Source: Amphiduros pacificus
Taxonomy: Eukaryota > Annelida > Polychaeta > Phyllodocida > Hesionidae
Reading direction: 5' to 3'
NCBI GenBank assembly: GCA_949316495.1
Contig: OX439004.1
Span: forward strand, 29,170,904-29,234,903
DNA length: 64,000 bases
In this document: piece after piece, positions 40,915 to 51,370 of the stretch
Layout: each line of letters starts with the position of its first letter
Position numbering within the stretch: position 1 is the first letter of the stretch
Notes under the pieces: generated by a model
Told to the model about the DNA's origin: nothing
The model's database searches: none
The model's input: only the letters and a program-made list of their open reading frames with translations
Program-made: the position numbers and the translations under genes

Positions 40915-43113
40915 ATCTAGTCATTATGATATTCCACTTCATACAGTGTTTTTCATTTCCATCATAAATTCTCAGGTAATAATAATTCCCAATTTTATAA
41001 GATATTGCATGAGTAATCAATGAATCAAATTTCAAAGGGGAATTTTTTCTGTTCATTTAGCATGATTTTCCATTGAATTTTCACTTAGAATCACATGTAT
41101 AGATTTTCAAAAGTTTCTATTACTTTTCAACCTAAGAACCCAGTATCACTGAGTGAGTGTTATGTTCCAAAAACCTGACATTTCCCTTAGAACCAGAAGT
41201 GCAAAATAATCAGTGTTGCACATAAAACCCTCTAAAATCCAACCTGGCCTTCATATTTTCCACAGTACATTATGTACAGTTGAAAAAATGACTACAAGTA
41301 AAACATGGTCTGCATTATGATAAGCAATGCTCCTTTCTCAAGACTTCCTGTCACCAGCACAAAGAATGAAGATGTCATGGTGGCTTTAAAAACATGTTTT
41401 GATTATTTGTATTAAGCCGATTGTGTGTTACCATCTTGCCCCCTTGGAAAAAATGTACCCGAAGTCCACACAATAGAATCCGAAGAAGATGCAAATGTAC
41501 AGAGCTCTCCAAAATCCAATCACTTAATGAAACCATTAAAACCTTTGAGAAGCCTTAAGTTTTTAATGTTTAATAGCCCTTTTCTTCAAAACTGAAATAG
41601 CCTTTCTCTCAGTGATCAGTACATATCTATGTATACATAAATGCATTTATAAAAAATATATATATGAAAGGCAAAATGATTATTTATATGTGTTTCTCAA
41701 TTAAAATCAGCCCATAATTCCTCTTAGTAAGATATTTTTTAGCTTATGAGGACTTCGCTGTACAGTTTTGATACCTTTCCTATATCTTTTAACTTCCTTG
41801 TCGAAAGAAAAATCCACACAGATTGGTTTTATACCATTTTATTTAACATGGCACTTTATAACATGCAAAAATCATAATGTAAATGGAATATAGGCAGTAT
41901 GAATCAAAAAATAAAATAAATGTACATCTTAAATCAGCAACTTTTATATGGAATGTCATAAATTAACATATATTTTATAATGACGAAGCATGTTTTATGT
42001 ATCATGTTGTTAATTGTAATAATAAAGATTTAGCTAATTATGACTAAGTACAAAGCACTGGATTCTAAACATAATATAAAGCTAAATGATTATAAACTCA
42101 TGCCTAAATGTTGTTAAATTGGTTAAGTCTCAGCACATGGAAATATTGCATACATAGGACTGCAGATGGCACTACTGGTAATGTTATCTCATACCCTTTA
42201 AAACCTTTGTCTTAAGACACTACAGAGAGAGAGAGACAGGGTGGTTCTATTGTAAATCACTTGATGACTTACCTGTTTTGAAACATTTCTTTTGCTAATG
42301 AGATGCCATGTGCAAGAATAAACTTCAAATGTGAATACAACACTAACATAATCCAACACATTTACAAAGTTACATGAGTTGATTCAATGCAGTGGGAGGC
42401 TGGGTGTGTGAGAGAACAGCCCCATTAACAGATTGAGTTCATGACATATTATAGAGTATATAACATTATTATTAATGAACACTTAAACAAAAACAGTGCA
42501 ATTCAAACTTGCTTGACTATTTTCCAGTGGTAGATACCTTCCTTCAGAATAAAATTTGAATATATATTTACCGATTGGAATGCTTTTGTCCAAAGAATAT
42601 TTGTGCCACATAAACTGTTCTCTTACACACCAAGTTTTAGTTTTGATGATCAAGTTTAGCCACAGAAGTGTACATGTAGTGTCTGAGTTAATACCATTTA
42701 AATTGATAACCATGCAATATATTTATATATTTTTTCAAGCCCTTAATTTGCTGTTCTAACTGGTAAAGCTAGAAAAAAATGTACATTGAATATAATCATT
42801 GGTGCACATTGCTGATTTCAGCAGGACCTTGAGATAGCACTGTAACTTGATGTGCGAGTTCTGGTGAAAAGTCGTCTGCAGAAGCTGATTATATTACAAT
42901 GAAATATGCTGGTAGTAGAGGTAGATGATTGGATGTTCTCAGATTATTGTGAGCTAAAACACAGTTCAAATTGACCAACACCTTGTTTCCCATGTAAGGT
43001 ATGAATTATCGATTAAAATTCTTCCATTTTTATGTAATGTTGGTATATATTTGTATATGTCCGTGTGTAAGGTCCTCAGAAGTCAGCGTTTGATATTTAA
43101 ACATGATCAGTGA

Positions 43114-43128
43114 TGCCACCTTCTGGCA
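43114..43128 (-). promoter_or_regulatory. CTCF-like motif
   Basis: The - strand reads TGCCAGAAGGTGGCA, which fits CCASYAGRKGGCR except one position. It lies between convergent genes. Match by eye only. Confidence 0.3.
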
Positions 43129-43563
43129 GAACAGAGCGTAATTGACTCCAGTTTAGAATCCACAGCGATATAAACCATATAATCTTCGCGCTCTAGTTAA
43201 TGTACAGTAATATAGGTATTAAAGCCTACACACATCAAACATGTGTTTATCAAAGATCAGTAATATTCACCAAATTGGCTGAATTAATTCCTCTGTTGAT
43301 CCAATAGCAGAATTTGGCAGTCATATTATGGTCCTTTGGTGAACCAGCAGTTAATGAATGATTATTTTTTGGACTAAATTTTGTTCTTCAAATTACATTA
43401 TTGACTAGGAAAATTGTTATTTACTTTATATTTTCAAATAAGGACCAGTGCCATCCTGTGAATTGTCGAATTTAGACGGTAAGATTTGTAACAGGATTCC
43501 TAGTTTGCTTCCGATTGGCTAGGCTTCCAGTTGGCTAGTATTAGATTTGAGGATTTTTTCTAT

Positions 43564-43724
43564 TTATTTCTTGGCTGGAAAGACGTTGTCCTTAAATTTA
43601 CCAAGAATGTTTCCAGCTGGATGATAATTGGCCACCACAAAAACACGGCCATCTTTTCCAAATGCCTTGCCCATACCAATCTCCTTGCTGTTTTTCCAGA
43701 CTACCTGACTGAAATGCCCACAAC
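43564..43724 (-). CDS. CAP domain 2, last exon
   Basis: After gttgcag; encodes [40 protein letters not shown] and DNVFPAKK before TAA at 43564-43566. GHFSQVVW and the YHPAGN motif mark the end of the CAP fold. Confidence 0.93.
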
Positions 43725-46700
43725 CTGCAACACAACAGAGTAAATGTTAACTCACAGCTTCCATTCAATGAATCTTTTTCTTAAGATTGTATAAAGGCAT
43801 TTAAAGACCATACACTTCAGATAACTCCACAATATTAGCTCACAAAGTGGTTATTGAATAAAGTGCATAAATAGTAAAACCTGGAATAACGACTGACATA
43901 TCTTTCACTTCTAAAGTTATAATGACCATTTCACTAATTTCTGAATACCTTGATTATTGTCACAAACTTTGCTGTAAAAGTTGTAAAGTTTTTTTGAAGG
44001 CTTGATTTGTAAACGATTGCTATCAATCATATGGTTAGACAATTAAATCATGTCATAATTGAGACTCAAGATAATATTTTATAGTTTATTGAACACCTTC
44101 CTTCTTCTCTCTCCATTCAATATACTTTACTGAATTTCATTAATTAATCTACATTTTTAGAAAGGATAGTGATATTTCATGAAGAGACATTAATTAACAT
44201 TCTGGCATGTCATGGAGACCAGTGTGAGTTCAGGTTCAGTGTGAGTTCAGGTATATATGTGTTCCTATATTACCTTGCTGCCAGTCTCCGCTGAAGTCAT
44301 ATTTAGTGTTCTCACTGTACCACTGGTCTGCTACCTCCTGGCCTGAAAATGAGATCATTTCCTATTATATATGAAGCTTTTATGATTGTTAACAAAAACA
44401 ATTATGAGTGCATGGCAAAAACCTATCAAGATCCAAGAAATCAGCTGAGTTCCTATAATCCCCCAAAACATCCTGAATGCTGCATGCTTATTGGTACCCA
44501 AATAATTATACAAAATGTTAAAACACAACATAATTTAATAATAAAGAAATGTTTTTTTGTTCTTGTATTGTGGTCAAAACTATGACATTTAAATAGTGAT
44601 TATAAAACAGTTATAGTATGGCATATGGTTAGAGTAGTATTAGTTCCGACTGGGACGTACCGGTGTAGTCTGCTCCCACGCTGCTCCACTTGGTGGCGAC
44701 ATTCTCCCCCAGTTGCTCACCCTTATAGTTGGCATTACTGTGCTCCAACTTCCCGGTGGAGGCCATGTGGTCAGCCCAGCTCTGGGCAAGTACACTTAGA
44801 TCCTTGTTATGCTTTATATCCCCAACCTAGAAAACATTCACCAAATTATATCTGGTCATCTGGCGGAGCGATGCTCAAGATTTGCATCTCAAGAAAACCT
44901 TATTTGATAAGGAAGAATTAAGGGCCGATATCGTCTCCTAATTATTGTTATTTACAACAAAATTTGGTTTTCTCCATTTTCCCACATTATTTTTAACCAT
45001 ATGTGTTTTAATTATTATTATTATTTTATTTTTTTTGCTTCTTTGTTTGTTTGTTTTTTCTTTTCTTTTTTACTAATGATAGCTATAAAATCTCAGTATG
45101 AACAAAACATCTCTCTTTTCCATTATTCTCTGGGGCACAGATTAATTGTTTGTGTTTTTATCATGATCAAAGTTGATATTTCTTTTATCTAGTAATCTGC
45201 AAATATATCGAGATGATTCGTTACCTTGCCATGGAGTTTTCTGTACTTGTTGTGGAGTTTGACAGCCTCATCAATGAAGTCCTTCATTTTCTGAGGTTTC
45301 CTCTCTTTTTTATCGCCCTCACCTCCTGCGGCAAAAGCCTACAACACACGCCACCACATGATGCTAGAGACTCAAATACTTCTACGAATTCACCAGTTCT
45401 CTATAATTATCTATAAACAGCATGGAGCTCTCAGGTTTCTTGTTGAATATACTTCCAGAGGTATGAAAACATAAATATTTGAATTCAAGTATTGTGCAAA
45501 CATTTCTAAATGCATTGGCACTCAATGTTATAAAAACATGCCATTGCAGTTAGACAGATATTCCTCTGGAATCTATATTCTAGAGAAACGTGGAGGTTTA
45601 ATGCATTCATATTATATTACTGCAGCATTAAAACTATATGGAAACAGTCAAACTTTACCACTTAAAAATATATTTGCAAAATGTAGTCAAAAAGATGCTC
45701 AAGATCATCCTCGTGTAATTACACTTATAAAAAATTATCTATAATGTTACAAATTGTGGCATTAAACTCAAAGCTGTTCTGCAACTCTACTGAAATTGAT
45801 AAGTTTAATGCTTCACAGTTATTCGGGTTAGTGACACAAAATATTTTATGAATATCTGAACTCTGACCACTCCTGATAGGTTATGTTAGTTATGTAATTA
45901 GTAACACCAGCAAGCAAACCACTCCAAACTCATAGTTGAGTTGCTCACCTTGGCCAGAGGACCTATTCTGCCCTCACAAGAAGAAGACCTATTTTGACCT
46001 CACGAGGACCTATTCTGACCTCACGAGCAGGTCCTTCTAGTTTACTCACCCTGGTGAGTAAACATAGCGCACTAGCAGCAAAACTGAAAAGCAGTGGTCA
46101 TTTGGGTCCACTGCCCAGATTTACACACAGTTTGAGCAAATAAGATTTAACTTTCAATTTGATAATAGTAACCTAACCTTGAAGGTAATAATGACCATAT
46201 TATTGTTAAAATCATAAAATGTTTGAAATGTATGTTGATAATCAGATAATTAAGGGCAATCGCAACATTCTAAGACATCGTAAGGCATCCTGAATTTAAC
46301 ATTTTCTTGATCTTAAGGATTAGAATCGTCAAAATGCTCCATAAATGTTCACCAAAGTCAAAACGAATATATAAAATTGTATGACAATCAAGGCTTTGTT
46401 GGGCAAGTTACATAACTTGTAAATCATTTTGACCTTGACCTTTTTGAAAAGGTCATTAAGGATGACTTATAATATTTGGTAAGAATATTATATATCTCTA
46501 ACATTTTTTTTATGCAAATCCAGATATGTTTGGGCAAGTTAAAGCACTGTTAGATATTTTGACATTTACTTTATTGTAAACTTCGCGGAGAAATTTTCTC
46601 TTTAAAACTGATAAATAATATAATCAATAGGATTGAATTATCAAGTTTGGTACCAATCCAAATTGTATATAGAGTCCATAATAATCTTGAATTAATGGAC

Positions 46701-49700
46701 GGACGGATGTCCCCAGCAAAACTTTGTTTTGGCGGGGTCAAATAAACATTTTCCATCATATATAACAATCTATTTTTATAGAATTAACTTTGCAATCAAC
46801 ATGCATCTATTTGTACACTCAGGTAAGGTTTCTTCTTTACTATATATCAAATTGATAAAATGTTCATAAGATTCAATAAAACTGTTTTTTTTTCAGTGGA
46901 ATTTCCCCAGAAATGCTGACTGAGATATGTGTGTTATATACAGCAGTAAACCTGTAAATATGCACTATATACTGCACTAGATTCGAACAGCAAACCTGGA
47001 TTCTAACACTCGGAATTTACAATCTGGTGTCATGCACACACACACACTGCATGCACGTAAACTATGCCCAATGTTTGTCATTAATGGAATATAATGGAAA
47101 ATTGTATTCAAAATAGCCGGGTATAACAACACCCAGGACAGGTATATAAAACATCCAACAGTCTGACATGATATGTAGGTAATCAATAATAAAAGTATGT
47201 GTATCTATAGATGACTGGTGCACACTATGAAAGTGGATAACATATTAGTGAGATAATTATAGATTGAACTGAAAGCTAAAATTGTTATTCACACACATAT
47301 TATGTTATGGTTAAGGACATGAGCGCAACCAACAGGAAAGTACTACATTCAGTTAAGAATATTATAAATTTAACAACCCATTCATATTTATATATCAATA
47401 CAGTTTAAAGGATTTTACTCTTGTAATGTAAAAAATATTTTATATTTTGTATGCTGATCTGAGGTCGACCTTTTCTAAAGATACACTTTTCACTACATGT
47501 ATTGCCCATTTAAAAAATACTGCTCCCAAGTGCTATTTGTGTTGGTTGAGCTCATTGTTACATTCAGTATTATTTTAAAGAAAACGTTTTTTTAACACAA
47601 TGTTAAATATGAAGTTTTAGAAGAGAGGAACGTTGTTAGAGTAATGGCACACGTTGGTAGAAAATGTCCGGCACATACCGCATTCTTCAGCTCCTCCATC
47701 TGGGCAGTATAAGAGAATAGCATGCCTTCTCTTAGATAAAGTTAGTACACAGTCTTAAACTTATAAAATAATGACCACCATTTTTGCCTTAATGAAGTTT
47801 TCATAATATTAGGAAATTATAATGAAAATATTTTGTAATGCTGTGAAGAAATACACGTCACGTGGTAACAGTTCGAAACTGAAGTCCACGTGGTGTGACA
47901 ACACCAAGAAAAGAGAGTTAGATTAAAATAAGCCAAAATGTAAAAGTAAAAATGGTAAGGCCAAGAGGCTATTGTCTACGCTAATCTTCACCATGCTCAA
48001 TATGTTAAGTAGGTATCAGTTTTGCTGATGCACCCCGCAGCTGTTAGTAAAGGACGTTGCCTAGTTTAACCAGAACTGTTACCTTGTCCTTTTCTTTCTT
48101 TCCTAATATCTTTTGTTTTATGTTTTGTAAACTGACTCCATTTTGTTGTGCTTTTGACTGAAAACATTTAATGTTTTTATTAAAAATAGGAACACTCAAA
48201 TATTACAGACAAAGACAAAAAGATGCAGAATTATAGTCCGTCCATAGCAAAACTATCATACTTGACAAAGAGATCTATGATATCTGGTGGATTATTTGCG
48301 TCTCTTTGTCTTCGTCTGTAAAAACAAAACCTGTGCACAAAGAAGACTTTACCAACATCGAAATAAACATACTTGTACAGAACATAGAACTAAGTTTTAA
48401 ATACAACCTGGTGAATGTGGAGATACAGAATAAGGTATCACAACCTTTTAAGTGTTTAGAGTGAGTGATATTAGAGTGAGTGAAATTCTATGTATTGCTG
48501 TGATCGTTTACAATGTTCGTGAACACATTTATATCTAACACATGGAGAAACCGAATCCAGTGTGGACAGTATCTTCCAAATCGTGCCAGCCTTTAATATT
48601 TACCTTGAAAATTTAAATGTACAAATCAGTGAATATAGTGAAGAGAAATATCAACTCAACAATTAAAGTTTATTGAAATTCTGTCAAACATATTTGTTAA
48701 AGTTTCTATAGCTCATGGTTCAGTGAAATATGAAAAAAACCTGCTTTTTGGATGTTATCAATAACAATATGGAAGGTACTGGCCAGCTCGGCTATGAAGC
48801 ACAACATATATAGAATATAACAAAATGGCTACATCTGTTACCTTAGGGTATTTGCTAGAAATAATATCATCTGTTCTAATGCAACTTGGGGGAAATGTTC
48901 ACATTTAAAATCATCATACATCGTTTTAAATATTAACACTGATAAACAAATATATAGACTCGATGCATTTTCACAAATAGAGAACAATCTAACTTGGTGT
49001 AATATGAGGTAAAATGTAATATCTGATCTAGAGGAATCACAAATGATGGTTGCAATATCCCTAAAAAAGCCCAAATTTCCATTCATTTAAAATGCAAATT
49101 ACACTATGAATTGCCAATAAACCTGATGTTAAAGATGTAAATTTGTTGTAAATGTGAGGATATCTAACTTAAGGTATGAAAGAGGAGTTTTTTTTGCTTT
49201 TGCTTCGATTAAATCTGGAGACCACAAAAGGCAAATCTGGTACCATATTGCAATGAGATATCTTCCAACAATGTTTTTGTATTATGATATTTAACTTATA
49301 CCAACACAAATAAGGTTATTTATTTTCCTTGTCTTAAAAAAGAATTTTCAGAAGTATATGCATTAATTGATTATCACAGATTGTATAGCAGTGATTGTAT
49401 GACAATACCGTGTATGTGGCTGTGTGGGGTTTGTGTGGTAATATTTGAGGTGATATCTAAGGAGGTGTGTTATCTACCTGTTCCGCCTCGTCTCCTTCCG
49501 TGATCTCCTCGGTGACCTTGGTCTTCTTCTCGCCGTCGGGCCCGGTCGTGGTCTCCGTGGTGATGGTCTTGGTGATGACAGTGCCATCTGGTTTCCTCGT
49601 CATCTCCTTGCGGATGCTACGGCTGGTGCTCGTGCCCTGGGTCTCGATGGGCTTGGGTGTGGCGGACATATCGGTGGTCGAACGGGTCGGTGTGACTTCT

Positions 49701-50971
49701 GAAATTTGAAATTGTGGACCTTTTAAATACTTTTATTTCTGACCTTTTGCTTGGTATGGCTCCAAACATTATATGTCATGGACTTCTTAAAGTTGCCATT
49801 GAAAAAGGTATATTCTAAGATTATTGTGGCAATTTACAAATCAGATCATTGATGTTTTATGAAGTATGATAAACAGCAAGATGCTCTGGAAATATTATGT
49901 CTTCAAATGCATCAATGCAGTATTATTAGATGTGTCTTTAGTTTGTATTTGAAGGATACGTTGAGAAGTGATAAACTGTCTTCAGGGTATCCACATATTA
50001 CCGAATCACTGCACGGGCAAGCTATGGTATTGACTTGATTATTTAAGTCGATTGCGCCTTTGATGTGACAGACACGTGTTTATTTTCTGAGATTCCTGTG
50101 TGGTTATATGGTTAAGCATGGCGACGGGTGGCATTGGTATCCCAGCTACGCTGTAGACGATCTCAAGGCATGCTTTTATGATTTATGCTGGGCCCCCAGC
50201 CTCACGAATCTGCTCTGGTGTGTATCACCAGGAAAAAAACCCAACCCATGCACCAGGTCATCTACAAGGATTGTGGGGTTTGTTTAATTTATGGCCACTA
50301 ATAACTTTTATATACGAAACACTCCCAAGTAAATGTATTGAATTATGGCCAGGCATATTGTTTCTGAATCAACTGTTGATCCCTCTCCGCTGAATTTCAT
50401 ATTTGTCTTTGAAAATACTCAATTACTTGATCAAATAACCTGGCATTTCAGTTACAAACACTTTATGTATTTTTGCATGCATCACATTGGTTAAAACGTT
50501 GCATTTGAAGTGTTTTTATGTATGTTTTTATGTATGGTAATCTGTATTGGAAAGTAACTTGTGGCTCGATTATGACACTATGTTTCCAGTGCTTGTTGTT
50601 TAATAATCTATTCTGATATCTGAATTTGTAAAAAAAATTATGTAGGATTTACCGGTGCTTTAACTGTAATTAAGATTATTCTGTATTATCCAGTATTTGT
50701 ATTTTTATTAGATATAATTATCGTTTTCCAGTATTCCAGTAATTTCATTCTAATTAATTTATCTAGTTTTATCAAAAACTCATAATATACTAACCTGTAT
50801 TTGGTACTTGTATTTTGCCGTCAGTTGGAGGGGGCACGTTTTCTGGGTATCTGCCCACAAAGTTTCCTGCAGGATAGTAGTTCGCTACGACCAGCCACTT
50901 TCCCTTGGAGGTTTTAGCCTTGCCTATTCCAAACTCCTGACTGCCCTTCCAAACCACCTGCGTGAAATGAC
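43564..50971 (-). CDS. Tandem CAP-domain protein (GLIPR2/GAPR-1-like), 5'-partial
   Basis: Exons in order on the - strand: 50795-50971, 49478-49698, 48083-48157, 47679-47699, 45225-45338, 44661-44826, 44274-44342, 43564-43724. Phases agree and give 333 codons plus a partial one. The first exon is the end of CAP domain 1 ([38 protein letters not shown]). A Thr/Lys-rich linker follows ([19 protein letters not shown]), then CAP domain 2 in full: [98 protein letters not shown]2-type CAP proteins associate with Golgi or endosomal membranes. Domain 2 keeps the CAP His and Glu ([17 protein letters not shown]) but has few Cys, as in GAPR-1. The start of domain 1 is not found with certainty. Confidence 0.88.
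44274..44342 (-). CDS. CAP domain 2, WYSE exon
   Basis: 69 nt, phase 1 to 1, after atttttcag-like tttcag. Encodes [22 protein letters not shown]. Confidence 0.92.
44661..44826 (-). CDS. CAP domain 2, GEN exon
   Basis: 166 nt, phase 0 to 1. Encodes [40 protein letters not shown] and [15 protein letters not shown], with the CAP His (EHS) and Glu (GEN). Confidence 0.92.
44827..45224. other. CAP gene intron
   Basis: AT-rich, with T-rich runs at 45001-45075. Nothing else. Confidence 0.5.
45225..45338 (-). CDS. CAP protein exon, start of CAP domain 2
   Basis: 114 nt, phase 0 to 0. Encodes [20 protein letters not shown] and [18 protein letters not shown], holding the CAP motif HN.YR..H. Confidence 0.9.
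45339..47678. other. CAP gene intron with unexplained ORF
   Basis: Holds the open frame at 45538-45744 on + strand (see findings), short 'gacctattctgacctcacgag' repeats at about 45957-46030, and the element at 46430-46741. Confidence 0.45.
46430..46741. mobile_element. Mollusc-type hairpin-ended repeat, reverse orientation
   Basis: Contains 'gaccttgacctttttgaaaaggtca' palindrome, 'atggacggacggatg' and ends with a hairpin 'gtccccagcaaaac' / 'gttttggcggggtc'. It resembles the elements at 8388 and 60930 in the opposite orientation. Confidence 0.5.
47679..47699 (-). CDS. CAP protein microexon, 21 nt (MEELKNA)
   Basis: Between tatactgcccag and GCG|gtatgt, phase 0 to 0. It encodes MEELKNA and joins directly to [11 protein letters not shown]. 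The high GC and consensus sites stand out in AT-rich intron. Probably a cassette. Confidence 0.65.
47700..49477. other. CAP gene introns around the 75-nt exon
   Basis: AT-rich. A frame-incompatible candidate exon lies at 48262-48315 (see rejected). Nothing else supported. Confidence 0.45.
48083..48157 (-). CDS. CAP protein linker exon, 75 nt
   Basis: Between tgttttcag and AAG|gtaaca, phase 0 to 0. Encodes [20 protein letters not shown] and KEKDK. Adds 25 basic residues to the linker; it could be a cassette. Confidence 0.7.
49478..49698 (-). CDS. CAP protein exon, Thr-rich linker
   Basis: 221 nt, phase 1 to 0, after aatttcag. Encodes [40 protein letters not shown] and [18 protein letters not shown]. 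It is low-complexity, Thr/Lys/Glu-rich and GC-rich compared with its surroundings. Confidence 0.85.
49699..50794. other. CAP gene intron
   Basis: A GC-richer block at about 50100-50220 ('gttaagcatggcgacgggtg') may be an old SINE-like insert; no boxes are clear. Confidence 0.35.
50795..50971 (-). CDS. CAP protein exon, end of CAP domain 1
   Basis: After gctttcag; phase 1 to phase 1. Encodes (G)[39 protein letters not shown] and [17 protein letters not shown], ending G|gttagt. Confidence 0.9.
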
Positions 50972-51069
50972 CTGAAAGCATTCAAAAAGACATCCACATA
51001 TAGGCATGAAATGGGGGAGATCAATAAATAGACGAACCAGCAAGTTCACGTTGTCAGTAAGGCAGTTAT

Positions 51070-51370
51070 ATAAGTGATTACCATTAGATTCAATGGACTA
51101 CCAAGTGACTTTCACTAGACTCTATGACTCACCAATATAGGTAAACATTGCAATACAACATGACTCGCCATTAAAAGTGAATATCTCTGCTCTCTATGAC
51201 TCATAGGTATATCTCACAAGCCTCTTTGACTCACCAATATAAATCACTTCCACTAGACTTTGCTTTACCAATATAAGTGATTTTATTATTCAACAATCTA
51301 AGTGAATATCTGTATACTCTATCGTCACCTACCAATATAAATTACTATCACTATACACTCTAAGACCAAT
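51070..51370. repeat. Degenerate tandem repeat with 'tgactcaccaatata'
   Basis: Five or more diverged units around 'ctatgactcaccaatataag' and 'gtgaatatctctg'. Period about 55-65 bases. Confidence 0.65.

Larger units (their letters stand above)
40324..43563. other. Convergent 3' region between TRUB2-like and CAP genes
   Basis: About 3.2 kb of AT-rich sequence between two convergent stop codons, probably two long 3' UTRs. No exon or repeat array is seen. A CTCF-like site is at 43114-43128. Confidence 0.45.

Noticed and set aside
48262-48315. 54-nt - strand candidate exon ([17 protein letters not shown])
   Set aside because: Good acceptor (tttttacag) and gtatga donor, but its open frame needs phase 2 on both sides and the neighbouring exons are phase 0, where it has a TAA. 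It could belong to an alternative 5' end, but nothing supports that.
50100-50220. SINE-like insert
   Set aside because: GC-richer block without recognisable promoter boxes or target duplications.
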